A stretch of DNA of 11,353 bases from Acidobacteriaceae bacterium (GCA_030039895.1 JASHUR010000182.1:1-11353), one strand, 5' to 3'; shown: positions 1-7,494, numbered from the stretch's first letter. Translations and numbers: made by a program. The notes: generated by a model not told the origin, from the sequence alone.

Positions 1-707
1 AGGAAGCCGGTGCGATGCCAGTACCAGGCGTACCAGAGGATGAGCGGCAGAGCAGGCATTGAGAGCAGGGCCGCTGCGCGGGCGGGTTGCCAACTACGGG
101 TGCGGAGCGCGCGGTAGAGGAGCCATGCGACGAGTGCGAGCGGAGTGACGATGGCGGTCTCTTTAGAAAGCACAGCGAGGGAGAAGCAGAGAACGGCGGG
201 CCAGAGGCGGTGTTCGTCGAGGAAAAAGGCCAGCGACCAGAGAATGGCGGCGGCGGCGAAGATGTCTGCCTGGGCGAGCGAGCTCTGCGCGAAAAAAACG
301 GGGTAGATGGCGGTGAGCACCAGTGTTGCCAGAGCAACAGAGGCAGACCGTGACACGGTAAGCGCAATGCGCCAGACGGCAGTAAGGGCAAGCGCGGCGA
401 CGACACACACCGCAGTGCGGGTAACGAAGGGAGAGAAGCCGAAGAGCTTCCAGAAGACGGCGAGATAGATGGAAGGCAGGGGTGGGTGCGCGTTCGAGAG
501 GGTGGAGTATGGGATGAGCGAGCCGCTGCGGAAGAAGTCAAACGCTGCAGGGATGTAGTATCCGGCTTCATCCCAGTAATAGGGCAGGCGCAGGAGCGGC
601 CAGTGGGCAATCCAGACGGCTGCGAAGATGAGCGGAAAGACAGCCCACGCCGGGATGCGGTTCGACAGAGACAAAGGGCGGGATTGCGGTGCGCCGGGAG
701 TACTCAC
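1..707 (-). CDS. GT-C membrane glycosyltransferase (ArnT/PMT-like), 3' end outside window
   Basis: Reading the minus strand from a GTG at 707-705 gives 235 open codons to the window edge, so the protein is C-terminally incomplete here. The visible part has hydrophobic helices at about residues 20-36, 95-118, 122-142, 147-163, 169-195 and 214-230. The first periplasmic loop carries the acidic pair Asp46-Glu47 in YYWDEAGYY, followed by a His-Pro-Pro-Leu at 74-77; both are hallmarks of GT-C enzymes that use polyprenyl-phosphate-linked sugars (ArnT, PMT, PF13231-type). From family knowledge it would move a sugar from a lipid carrier onto an envelope acceptor on the periplasmic side. The GTG lies four bases after the DUF3467 stop, with AAGG just before it, which suggests a two-gene operon. 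No ATG lies near the N-terminus, so an ATG-only gene caller would miss this gene. Donor and acceptor cannot be told from the sequence. Confidence 0.85.
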   Translation of the reverse strand, partial: MSTPGAPQSRPLSLSNRIPAWAVFPLIFAAVWIAHWPLLRLPYYWDEAGYYIPAAFDFFRSGSLIPYSTLSNAHPPLPSIYLAVFWKLFGFSPFVTRTAVCVVAALALTAVWRIALTVSRSASVALATLVLTAIYPVFFAQSSLAQADIFAAAAILWSLAFFLDEHRLWPAVLCFSLAVLSKETAIVTPLALVAWLLYRALRTRSWQPARAAALLSMPALPLILWYAWYWHRTGF

Positions 708-711
708 GGCC

Positions 712-1020
712 TTAGTGGACAGGGCCGGTGGGGACGGGAATGGGCGTGCCCTGCGGCTCAAGTGCGATGGTCCCGAAGGCCTGCTCGTATTGGGCGAGGT
801 TCTGACTGAGCATGTTCCAGAGGGCCTTGGCCTGCTGGGGGCTGAGATAGACGCCGTAGTTGTTCTGCACGGTGACCTGGTCGGGGGTCTCAGAATGGGC
901 GATGCCGAAGTTGAGGAAGAAGTCCCAGACGCTGACGCGGATTTGCACGCTGTTGGCGTAGGACTCGCGATAGTCGGAGGACTTGGTGAGGTTAATCCTG
1001 GGTTGCTGGGTGGGATTCAT
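712..1020 (-). CDS. DUF3467 family protein
   Basis: This 102-residue soluble protein matches the DUF3467 pattern as I know it: an N-terminal NLTKSSDYRESYANSVQIR segment, an aromatic stretch around VWDFFLNFG, and a C-terminal helix (residues about 57-78) beginning LSPQQAKALW. The C-terminal end is proline-rich. The family is widespread in bacteria and has no established function. The frame stays open upstream into the tRNA, but the ATG at 1020 is the sensible start because the recognisable domain begins there and the tRNA lies only 34 bases away; I see no strong ribosome binding site. It is read from the same strand as the tRNA-Leu and stops four bases before the GTG of the glycosyltransferase, so co-transcription with the latter is likely. 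No signal peptide or membrane segment is visible. Confidence 0.85.
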   Translation of the reverse strand: MNPTQQPRINLTKSSDYRESYANSVQIRVSVWDFFLNFGIAHSETPDQVTVQNNYGVYLSPQQAKALWNMLSQNLAQYEQAFGTIALEPQGTPIPVPTGPVH

Positions 1021-1054
1021 GGTGCTTACAGGGTAAAGCAAAACGGGAGGGTGA

Positions 1055-1139
1055 TGGTGCGAAAGGGGGGATTTGAACCCCCACGGGTTGCCCCGCCAGA
1101 TCCTAAGTCTGGTGCGTCTGCCAATTCCGCCACTTTCGC
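1055..1139 (-). tRNA. tRNA-Leu (anticodon UAG)
   Basis: On the minus strand the acceptor GCGAAAG (1139-1133) pairs with CTTTCGC (1065-1059), followed by the discriminator A and an encoded CCA (1057-1055). The anticodon arm is CCAGA / CTTAGGA / TCTGG, giving anticodon TAG, which reads CUN leucine codons. The T arm is GGGGG / TTCAAAT / CCCCC. A long variable arm lies between the anticodon and T arms, as expected for a class II tRNA such as Leu. The 85-base length includes the CCA. Confidence 0.97.
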
Positions 1140-1157
1140 GTGGTAGAGCCTGCCGAT

Positions 1158-1163
1158 ATTGTA
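1158..1163 (-). promoter_or_regulatory. Possible -10 box of the tRNA-Leu promoter
   Basis: On the minus strand TACAAT lies 18 bases before the tRNA 5' end, matching five of six positions of the sigma-70 -10 consensus at a sensible distance for a short tRNA leader. I cannot find a good -35 hexamer at 16-18 bases upstream, so this is only a candidate. Confidence 0.35.
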
Positions 1164-1255
1164 CTGTGCCTATATCCGGTGAGGCAGTGCGAATGTTGCG
1201 TCCTCTTGCGGCGAGGCGACCGTAGTGGATGCTCCCTGAGTGTAAGCTGAGGGGC

Positions 1256-1543
1256 ATGACTGTCGAGCACTTTGTGCGCTCACTCCACAACGACGCGCCG
1301 GACACGGCGTACACCGCGCCGCTTGCAGCGCTGTGGTGGGACGCGAAGGGTGAATGGTCGAAAGCGCATGGCTTAGTCGATGAACTTGAGACGAAAGAGG
1401 GAATGGCAGTCCACGCTTACCTGCATCGCAAAGAGGGATCACTCTCAAACGCTGACTACTGGTATAAACGAGCCGGACGTGGGTTTTACCGCCCGTCGCT
1501 TGATGATGAATGGAAGGCACTTGTCGAAGGGCTGCCTGGGTAA
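1256..1543 (+). CDS. Small conserved hypothetical protein (95 aa)
   Basis: The protein starts at the ATG at 1256, preceded by GAGGGG; a GTG/ATG-like start further upstream at 1229 would add nine residues with no ribosome binding site, so I prefer 1256. It is soluble, with no signal peptide. The body reads as a pair of helices with a TPR-like look: LAALWWDAKGEWSKAHGLV (residues 23-41) and MAVHAYLHRKEGSLSNADYW (50-69), then YKRAGR. Small proteins with this WWDAKG...HAYLHRKEG...YWYxRAGR pattern recur as conserved hypotheticals in several phyla, from memory. The function is unknown. It stands alone between the leftward tRNA unit and the rightward sugar operon, about 150 bases before the latter. 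Confidence 0.75.
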   Translation: MTVEHFVRSLHNDAPDTAYTAPLAALWWDAKGEWSKAHGLVDELETKEGMAVHAYLHRKEGSLSNADYWYKRAGRGFYRPSLDDEWKALVEGLPG

Positions 1544-1606
1544 TCGCGACTGAGGAGCAAGTTTGCGCATGCTAAAATCGAGGTAATTTTAGGCGCTGCA
1601 AGTACC

Positions 1607-1699
1607 ATGAAGCACGTATTTTTACGCGTGCAGGGCCTGGTTTTGACGGGCAGCGTTGGATACCCGAAGGCGCGTCCTGAGCAGAAAGATCCTGAGTGA
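1607..1699 (+). other. Possible 30-codon upstream ORF overlapping the wbpA start
   Basis: An ATG at 1607 opens a 30-codon frame (MKHVFLRVQGLVLTGSVG...) whose TGA at 1697-1699 overlaps the GTG start of the next gene in a GTGA arrangement. Such overlaps are typical of translational coupling. The ribosome binding site is poor (AGGCG about 12 bases upstream) and no codon-bias support is possible at this length, so it may be chance. Confidence 0.25.
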
Positions 1700-3039
1700 C
1701 AACGACTTCCACGACGATTACCGGACTCAAGAGCAGGATTGAGACGCGACAGGCCCGCATCGGGATCGTCGGGATGGGGTATGTGGGGCTGCCGCTGGCT
1801 TTGCTGTTCAGTGAGCAGCGGTTTCCGGTAACCGGATTCGATATTGACGCACAAAAAGTGGGCACTCTGAACGCGGGCGGATCGTACATTGTGCGGATTC
1901 CGGGGACGGAGGTGCAGTCGGCGCAGCGGAACGGATTCAAAGCAACGACCGACTACAGCGAGATTGCGAAGATGGACGCGGTGATCATCTGCGTACCGAC
2001 GCCGCTGAATGAATATCACGAGCCGGATTTGAGCTACATTACGGGCACGCTGGAGGCGATGGCTCCGCATGTGCGCGAGGGGCAACTGATTGTGCTGGAG
2101 AGCACGACGTATCCGGGAACCACGGAAGAAGTTGTGGTACCGATGCTCGAAAGAGGCAACGGGACGGAGCTGCGGGTGGCGCGTGACGCGGAGTCGAAGG
2201 GGTTCTACGTAGCGTTTTCACCGGAGCGTGAAGACCCGGGCAACGACACGGTAGCGCGGCGGGACATTCCGAAGGTGATTGGCGGGTGCGGTCCGGTGGC
2301 GCTGGAGCTGGCGTCGGCGATGTACTCGGCGATCTTCAACCGGACGATCCCGGTGTCTTCTCCGGCGGCGGCGGAGATGACCAAGCTGCTCGAGAATATT
2401 TACCGCTGCGTGAACATTGCGCTCGTCAATGAGCTGAAACAGCTTTGCCTGCGGATGGACATTGATTTGTTCGAAGTGATCCACGCGGCGAAGACCAAGC
2501 CGTTCGGGTTTCAGGCGTTCTATCCGGGGCCTGGACTGGGCGGGCATTGCATTCCGATTGACCCGTTTTATCTCTCGTGGAAGGCGAAGGAGTTCGACTT
2601 CCACACGCGGTTTATCGAGCTGGCCGGTGAGGTCAACAGCAAGATGCCGTACTTTGTGATTGAGCAGACGATGGCTGCGCTGAACGAGCACGGGAAGGCG
2701 CTGAATGGGTCGAAAGTGCTGGTGCTGGGCGTGGCGTACAAACGAGATGTGGATGATCTGCGGGAGTCTCCGGCGCTGACGATTATTGAGCTGCTGCGCA
2801 AGCGCGGAGCGATTGTGAGCTACAACGATCCTTACTTTGCGCGTGTTGGACGGGGACGGCACTACGACCTGAACATGGAGAACACGCCGCTGGTGGATTT
2901 GGGGCAGTATGATGCGGTGCTGATCGTGACGGACCACTCGGACTATGACTACGCGCGCATAGTGGCGGAGGCGAAGCTGGTGGTAGACACTCGGAACGCG
3001 ACGAAGGGGATCGTGTCCGACAAGATTGTGCATTGCTGA
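1696..3039 (+). CDS. wbpA: WbpA-type UDP-N-acetylglucosamine 6-dehydrogenase
   Basis: This 447-residue protein belongs to the UDP-glucose/GDP-mannose dehydrogenase family. It has the Rossmann motif GMGYVG at 26-31, a following IDIDxxKV-like acidic strand, CVPTPL near 100, ESTTYPGTTEE near 135, SPEREDPG near 175, MTKLLENIYR with Lys230, and the catalytic cysteine at 285 in GLGGHCIPIDPFYLSWKA. The C-terminal domain carries VLGVAYKRDVDDLRESPA. The HCIPIDPFYL form and SPEREDPGN are those of WbpA, which oxidises UDP-GlcNAc twice with NAD+ to UDP-GlcNAcA in the cytoplasm; ManNAc-specific WecC is less likely. Translation starts at GTG 1696; the ribosome binding site is weak (GAAAGAT), and a short upstream frame overlaps the start. 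It leads a four-gene operon, with the aminotransferase ATG 18 bases after its stop. Substrate assignment is by family resemblance only. Confidence 0.92.
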   Translation: MTTTSTTITGLKSRIETRQARIGIVGMGYVGLPLALLFSEQRFPVTGFDIDAQKVGTLNAGGSYIVRIPGTEVQSAQRNGFKATTDYSEIAKMDAVIICVPTPLNEYHEPDLSYITGTLEAMAPHVREGQLIVLESTTYPGTTEEVVVPMLERGNGTELRVARDAESKGFYVAFSPEREDPGNDTVARRDIPKVIGGCGPVALELASAMYSAIFNRTIPVSSPAAAEMTKLLENIYRCVNIALVNELKQLCLRMDIDLFEVIHAAKTKPFGFQAFYPGPGLGGHCIPIDPFYLSWKAKEFDFHTRFIELAGEVNSKMPYFVIEQTMAALNEHGKALNGSKVLVLGVAYKRDVDDLRESPALTIIELLRKRGAIVSYNDPYFARVGRGRHYDLNMENTPLVDLGQYDAVLIVTDHSDYDYARIVAEAKLVVDTRNATKGIVSDKIVHC

Positions 3040-3057
3040 GCCGTTGAGAACACTCGT

Positions 3058-4176
3058 ATGGAATTTGTTGATCTGAAGGCGCAGTACCGGCTAATCAAGC
3101 AGAGCGTGGATGCGGGCATTCATGCGGTGCTGGAGCACGGGCAGTACATTCTGGGGCCGGAAGTTGCGAGGCTGGAGGCGGAACTGGCGCGGCGGACGGG
3201 CAGCAAACACTGTATCGCCTGCGCGAGCGGAACGGATGCGCTGTTGATTGCGCTGATGGCACTGGAGATCGGGCCGGGCGACGAGGTGATTACGTCGCCG
3301 TTTACGTTTATTGCTACGGTCGAGATGATTGCCCTGCTGGGCGCACGACCGGTGTTTGTTGATATTGATCCGAAGACATATAACTTAGATCCGGCAAAGC
3401 TGGCGGCGGCGATGACGGAGCGGACGCGGGCGATCATGCCGGTGTCACTGTATGGGCAGTGTGCTGATTTTGATGCGATCGCCGAGGCGGCGGGGAAGCT
3501 GCCAGTGATTGAAGATGCCGCGCAGAGTTCTGGGGCCAGGTACAAGGGGCGGCAATCGTGCAATTTGAGCGCGATCGGCTGCACGAGCTTTTTCCCGTCG
3601 AAGCCGCTGGGTTGCTATGGTGACGGCGGTGCGTGCTTTGCGAATGACGACCACCTTGCCGAGCTGATGCGAGAGATCCGCAATCACGGGCAGGCGTCGC
3701 GATACCACCATGTAAGGTTGGGAGTGAACGGGCGGCTGGATTCGATGCAGGCAGCGGTGCTGCTGGCGAAGCTGGAGGTATTCGACCGGGAGCTCGAGCT
3801 TCGCGAAGAGGTAGCAAAGCGATACAGCGCACGGCTGAAGGGGATTGTGCAGACGCCGTGGATTGCCGAGGGCAATACGAGTGTTTACGCACAGTACACA
3901 ATTGAGGTTGATGAGCGCGAGCGCGTGGTGGAGGCGCTGAAGAGGGAGGGAATTCCCACGGCGGTGCATTATCCTGTGGCAGCGCACATGCAGCCGGCGT
4001 TCGCGGGGTTGGGATATAGGGCCGGAGACTTTCCGGCGTCAGAGCGGGCGGCGCAGCGTGTGCTGAGTCTGCCGATGCATCCTTATTTAAGGGCGGAGGA
4101 CCAGGAAAAGATTGGAATGGCGCTGGAGCGGGCAGTGAAGAGCGGGGCCTCGGCGCTGCTCGACTCTGTGTGCTAA
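3058..4176 (+). CDS. wbpE: WbpE-type UDP-3-keto-sugar aminotransferase (DegT/DnrJ/EryC1/StrS)
   Basis: The 372-residue protein is a fold-type I PLP aminotransferase of the sugar-modifying class. The N-terminus MEFVDLKAQY and HGQYILGPEV (residues 26-35) are close to Pseudomonas WbpE. Further motifs are ASGTDALLIAL, GDEVITSPFTFIATVE, VSLYGQCADFDAI, IEDAAQS with Asp153 and Gln156 that hold the PLP ring, and FFPSKPLGCYGDGGA with Lys182 as the Schiff-base lysine. HHVRLGVNGRLD and VPTAVHYP-like and SLPMHPYL motifs follow. WbpE transfers an amino group from glutamate to C3 of UDP-3-keto-GlcNAcA, giving UDP-GlcNAc(3NH2)A. The adjacent wbpA-type gene supports this substrate. The C-terminal tail after SLPMHPYL is somewhat extended. 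The intervening oxidase WbpB and the acetyltransferase WbpD are not in this window. Start is ATG 3058, with GAGAA nine bases before. Confidence 0.92.
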   Translation: MEFVDLKAQYRLIKQSVDAGIHAVLEHGQYILGPEVARLEAELARRTGSKHCIACASGTDALLIALMALEIGPGDEVITSPFTFIATVEMIALLGARPVFVDIDPKTYNLDPAKLAAAMTERTRAIMPVSLYGQCADFDAIAEAAGKLPVIEDAAQSSGARYKGRQSCNLSAIGCTSFFPSKPLGCYGDGGACFANDDHLAELMREIRNHGQASRYHHVRLGVNGRLDSMQAAVLLAKLEVFDRELELREEVAKRYSARLKGIVQTPWIAEGNTSVYAQYTIEVDERERVVEALKREGIPTAVHYPVAAHMQPAFAGLGYRAGDFPASERAAQRVLSLPMHPYLRAEDQEKIGMALERAVKSGASALLDSVC

Positions 4177-4292
4177 TTCGGGCATTCTGAAGTTGGGCTG
4201 GTCGTCTGCATTTGGGCGGCAGTACTGTTTACGGGCTGAATCTGCAATGCGGTGAGATAGAAGCCTCTGAACCGGACGTTAAGGGAAGAGAG

Positions 4293-5699
4293 ATGAAGCA
4301 CCAGGCTACGATTGCGGTCGTGGGTTCCGGATATGTCGGGCTTGTCTCGGCGGCGTGCTTTGCCGAGATAGGGCACCGCGTGATTTGCGTGGATAACGAC
4401 GAAGAAAAAGTCCATATGCTGAACGCGGGCGGCGTGCCGATCCATGAGGAGTATCTGCCGGAGTTGTTGAGCCGTCACCAGAATGGGAGCGTTGAGTTTA
4501 CGACGAAGCTGCATGAGGCGACGGCGCAAGCTGACGCGGTATTTATTGCAGTGGGCACTCCGCAATCGGACACGGGTGATGCGGACCTTTCCTATGTGGA
4601 TGCGGTTGCGAGCGAGATTGCGCGCTCGGTGGACGGCTACAAGGTGATTGTCGAGAAGAGCACCGTACCGGTCTACACGAATGAGTGGATTACGCGGATT
4701 CTGGAGCGGAACGGCACATCGAAAGAGGCGTTCGATGTTGTGTCAAACCCGGAGTTTTTGCGCGAGGGGACGGGCGTTACAGACTTTCTGCATCCGAACC
4801 GGATTGTGATCGGGGTTGAAAACGAGCGCGCGGCGAAGGTGATGCGGCGGATCTACGAGCCGCTGACCTCCGGAGAGTACTACAGTCTGCCGCATGCAGT
4901 CCCGGGAGGGAGGACGGCGAGCAATCCGCCGCCACTGCTGGAGATGTCGACCAAGGCCGCGGAGCTTACCAAGCATGCGACCAATGCGTTTCTGGCGATG
5001 AAGATTTCATTCATTAATGCAGTTGCGAATATTTGCGATGCTGCGGGAGTGAATGTGGAAGAAGTTGCCAAAGGCATCGGGATGGATGAACGGATCGGCC
5101 CGAAGTTTCTGCGCGCGGGAATTGGATATGGCGGATCGTGCTTTCCGAAGGATGTGGCGGCGTTCCGCTGGGTGGCGGAGCAACTGGGGCAGCAGTTTGA
5201 CTTGCTGGCAGAGGTAGAGAAGATCAACAACCAGCAAAAGAAGCTGTTCTTCAGAAAGATCCGGTCGGCTTTGTGGACGCTGCGAGGCAAGGACCTGGCG
5301 GTGTTCGGACTGGCGTTCAAGGGGGGCACCGATGATATTCGGGAGTCGCCTGCGATCGAGATTGTACAGATGCTGCTCAAAGAGGGCAGCCGTGTGACGC
5401 TATTCGATCCTGCGGCGTCGGAGCGGGCGAAGGCTGTGATCCCGGAGGGGCCGCAGGTGCGGTATGCGACGGATATGTACGAGGCGGTGAGGGATGCCCA
5501 TGCGCTGGTGATTCTGAGCGATTGGCAGGAGTTTGCGGCTGTCGATCTGGACCGGCTGCGTCAGACGTTGCGACATCCGATTGTGATTGACGGAAGAAAT
5601 CTCTTTGATCCGGTCCTGATGCTGGATAAGGGATTCACTTATTTCAGCGTTGGCCGACCGTATCCAGCGGTTGGAACGAAAGCGCTCAAAGACCGGTAA
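4293..5699 (+). CDS. ugd: UDP-glucose 6-dehydrogenase
   Basis: I place the start at ATG 4293 because AAGGGAAGAGAG directly precedes it and the Rossmann motif GSGYVG then falls at residues 11-16 as is normal; the frame is open back to a TTG at 4212, which would add 27 unrelated residues. The protein has 468 residues. Family motifs: VGTPQSDTGDADLSYV, EKSTVPVYT, SNPEFLREGTG, HPNRIVIG, the catalytic lysine 227 and asparagine 231 in LTKHATNAFLAMKISF, and the active-site Cys283 in GYGGSCFPKD; FGLAFKGGTDDIRESPA lies in the C-terminal domain. The reaction is two-step NAD+-dependent oxidation of UDP-glucose to UDP-glucuronate. An unusual Pro/Gly-rich stretch (about residues 197-216) sits just before the catalytic lysine. 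The next gene uses its product, and its ribosome binding site overlaps this stop codon's neighbourhood. It is distinct from the WbpA-type enzyme upstream. Confidence 0.95.
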   Translation: MKHQATIAVVGSGYVGLVSAACFAEIGHRVICVDNDEEKVHMLNAGGVPIHEEYLPELLSRHQNGSVEFTTKLHEATAQADAVFIAVGTPQSDTGDADLSYVDAVASEIARSVDGYKVIVEKSTVPVYTNEWITRILERNGTSKEAFDVVSNPEFLREGTGVTDFLHPNRIVIGVENERAAKVMRRIYEPLTSGEYYSLPHAVPGGRTASNPPPLLEMSTKAAELTKHATNAFLAMKISFINAVANICDAAGVNVEEVAKGIGMDERIGPKFLRAGIGYGGSCFPKDVAAFRWVAEQLGQQFDLLAEVEKINNQQKKLFFRKIRSALWTLRGKDLAVFGLAFKGGTDDIRESPAIEIVQMLLKEGSRVTLFDPAASERAKAVIPEGPQVRYATDMYEAVRDAHALVILSDWQEFAAVDLDRLRQTLRHPIVIDGRNLFDPVLMLDKGFTYFSVGRPYPAVGTKALKDR

Positions 5700-5705
5700 A
5701 AGGAG
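5700..5705 (+). promoter_or_regulatory. Ribosome binding site that fixes the TTG start of uxs
   Basis: AAGGAG begins with the base after the ugd stop codon and sits nine bases before the TTG at 5715. This supports the non-ATG start, since no in-frame ATG occurs before the nucleotide-binding motif of the protein. Confidence 0.7.
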
Positions 5706-5714
5706 TCCGAAGGG

Positions 5715-6674
5715 TTGGGAACACAACGTGTATTGGTGAGCGGCGCGGCGGGCTTTCTGGGCTCGCATCTGTGCGAGGCATTGATTGCTGAAGGCGCGAG
5801 CGTGGTTGGCGTGGACAATCTTTGTACGGGCACGTACGAGAACCTGACGGAGCTTAATCGTGAACCACGATTCGAGTTTATTGACCATGACATCTGCGAG
5901 CCGTTGAAGATCGATGGCGTGGACTATGTTTTTAACTTTGCCTCGCCTGCCAGCCCTGCCGATTATGCGCGGCTGGGGCCGGAGACTCTGAAGGTCGGAT
6001 CCTACGGGACGCTGAACATGCTGGAGATTGCGCGGAGCCTGGACGCGAAGTTTCTGCATGCTTCAACATCGGAGTGTTATGGCGATCCGGACATACACCC
6101 GCAGCCAGAGACCTACTGGGGACATGTGAATCCAATCGGGCCGCGATCAGTGTATGACGAGTCGAAGAGATTCTCAGAAGCGGCGGTGATGGCGTACTAC
6201 CGCTACTATGGGGTGGACACGCGGATGGTGCGAATCTTCAACACCTATGGGCCGCGGCTGCAGCCGACAGACGGGCGGGTAATTTCAAACCTGATGATGC
6301 AGGCGCTGCTGGGGGAAGATCTTACGATTTTTGGGGATGGTTCACAGACGCGCAGTTTTTGCTATGTGTCGGATTTGATCGATGGGATCATGCGGCTGTC
6401 GAAGTCGGATGAGCATACGCCGGTGAACATCGGGAACCCGGAGGAGTGGACGATTCTGGAGTGCGCCAAGCAGGTGCTGGCTGTGACGGGGTCGAAGAGC
6501 AGGATCCGCCACGAAGCTTTGCCCGAAGACGACCCGACGCGACGCAAGCCGGACATTACGAAGGCGAAGGAGCTGCTGGGCTGGTCACCCAAGGTGACAC
6601 TACCGGAGGGCTTGCGGCTGTCGCTCGACTACTTTGAGAAGCGCGCGAAGGAGACGCCCACTTCCAAAGCATGA
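5715..6674 (+). CDS. uxs: UDP-glucuronate decarboxylase (UDP-xylose synthase)
   Basis: This 319-residue extended short-chain dehydrogenase starts at TTG 5715. It has the NAD-binding glycine motif GAAGFLG at residues 10-16, VDNLCTGTYENL, HDICEP, NFASPASPADY, HASTSECYGDP with the catalytic Ser/Thr-Glu region, the YxxxK pair Tyr147 and Lys151 in SVYDESKR, and RIFNTYGPR. NIGNP and the DDPTRRKPDI C-terminal motif are typical of UXS enzymes and separate it from GalE, RmlB or ArnA-type relatives. It decarboxylates UDP-glucuronate to UDP-xylose via a 4-keto intermediate with bound NAD+. The upstream ugd makes its substrate. The cysteine in TSECYGDP is where valine is usual in relatives I remember. 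It is the last gene of the sugar operon, converging on the hydratase gene 13 bases away with no evident intrinsic terminator between. Confidence 0.93.
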   Translation: MGTQRVLVSGAAGFLGSHLCEALIAEGASVVGVDNLCTGTYENLTELNREPRFEFIDHDICEPLKIDGVDYVFNFASPASPADYARLGPETLKVGSYGTLNMLEIARSLDAKFLHASTSECYGDPDIHPQPETYWGHVNPIGPRSVYDESKRFSEAAVMAYYRYYGVDTRMVRIFNTYGPRLQPTDGRVISNLMMQALLGEDLTIFGDGSQTRSFCYVSDLIDGIMRLSKSDEHTPVNIGNPEEWTILECAKQVLAVTGSKSRIRHEALPEDDPTRRKPDITKAKELLGWSPKVTLPEGLRLSLDYFEKRAKETPTSKA

Positions 6675-6687
6675 TTGGTCCGGTCAG

Positions 6688-7494
6688 CTAGTCATCAAAT
6701 TTAACGTTGACTTCGCCGAAGGTGGAGAAGCGGATCTCGGCAGTAGAGCCGGGATTAGCCAGGGTCTTGCCGGACCAGCTTCCGGTGGTGATCCACTGGC
6801 CGGATTTGAGACCGCCGGTACGATAACTGCCCGCATTTGCCAGCCAGGTTACGAGACGGAGCAGATCAGTGCCGGCGGGGTTTGAGGCTTTGCCCTCGAA
6901 GCGCAGGGCACCGTCAACAGCAACGTTGACGCGCTCCTTAGCGAGATCGCAGGTCTTCCAGCCTGCGTACGGCTTACCGTAAACAAAGCCGCCGTGCATC
7001 TGGAGATCGCCAATCATGGACAGCCTGTCGACGGCGTCCGGGTCGTAGTAGGCGGATTCGAGTAATTCAATGACAGGATGCGCGGAGGCGATGGCATCCA
7101 TAACCTCCTGACGAGTGTACGGCTCGGCACGCGGCGGGAGGTCTTCGCCGAGGCAGAAGGCAATCTCAGCTTCAACGCCGCGAAGGCGCTTGAAGGTGGG
7201 CGCGATACGGCTGCCGGAGGTGGCGAATCCGCCCCACAATGGCATAGGGCCGAAGAGCGGTGTGGCGTCGGGCGAAGGCGCGCCAACTTTCCAGCCTCCA
7301 ATGTCGCGCATGGCTTCAGCGACGATGTCCTGCAGGACATAGGCTTCTTCGAGAGAGCCGGGACGCAGCTCTTCCGGCAGATGACGGATGGGCAGGACCT
7401 CGCGCCGGGCCTTGAGGAGGATTTCTGCCGCCTGATACATGCGGTCGCGGTCCACGCTGGTGAGGGCCCTCGGGACTGTGCCTGTTGCCGTCAT
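6688..7494 (-). CDS. FAH-superfamily 2-keto-4-pentenoate hydratase-like protein (MhpD type)
   Basis: I take the ATG at 7494, which has AAGGAG nine bases upstream, giving 268 residues; upstream extension of the frame is not supported. An N-terminal helical region is followed by IGGWKVGAPSP (Lys69), the acidic metal-site residues Glu108 and Glu110 in RGVEAEIAFCL, and Glu143 in HPVIELLES. LKSGQWITTGS near residues 228-238 is the usual C-terminal hydratase signature. Family members bind Mg2+ or Mn2+ and hydrate 2-hydroxypenta-2,4-dienoate or related keto-acids in aromatic degradation, or act as decarboxylases. No other aromatic-degradation gene is in the window, so the substrate is open. It is cytoplasmic, stands alone, and diverges from msrPQ across a 192-base gap. 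Confidence 0.85.
   Translation of the reverse strand: MTATGTVPRALTSVDRDRMYQAAEILLKARREVLPIRHLPEELRPGSLEEAYVLQDIVAEAMRDIGGWKVGAPSPDATPLFGPMPLWGGFATSGSRIAPTFKRLRGVEAEIAFCLGEDLPPRAEPYTRQEVMDAIASAHPVIELLESAYYDPDAVDRLSMIGDLQMHGGFVYGKPYAGWKTCDLAKERVNVAVDGALRFEGKASNPAGTDLLRLVTWLANAGSYRTGGLKSGQWITTGSWSGKTLANPGSTAEIRFSTFGEVNVKFDD

Noticed and set aside
87..408. Short frames on both strands at the left edge
   Set aside because: They are shadows of the GTG-started glycosyltransferase on the minus strand, whose translation is clearly protein-like.
2218..3033. 271-codon minus-strand frame inside wbpA
   Set aside because: His/Arg-rich composition is typical of the reverse strand of a GC-rich gene, and wbpA on the plus strand is unambiguous.
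4212..4292. Longer Ugd start at TTG 4212
   Set aside because: The added 27 residues do not fit the family, and a strong ribosome binding site lies just before ATG 4293.
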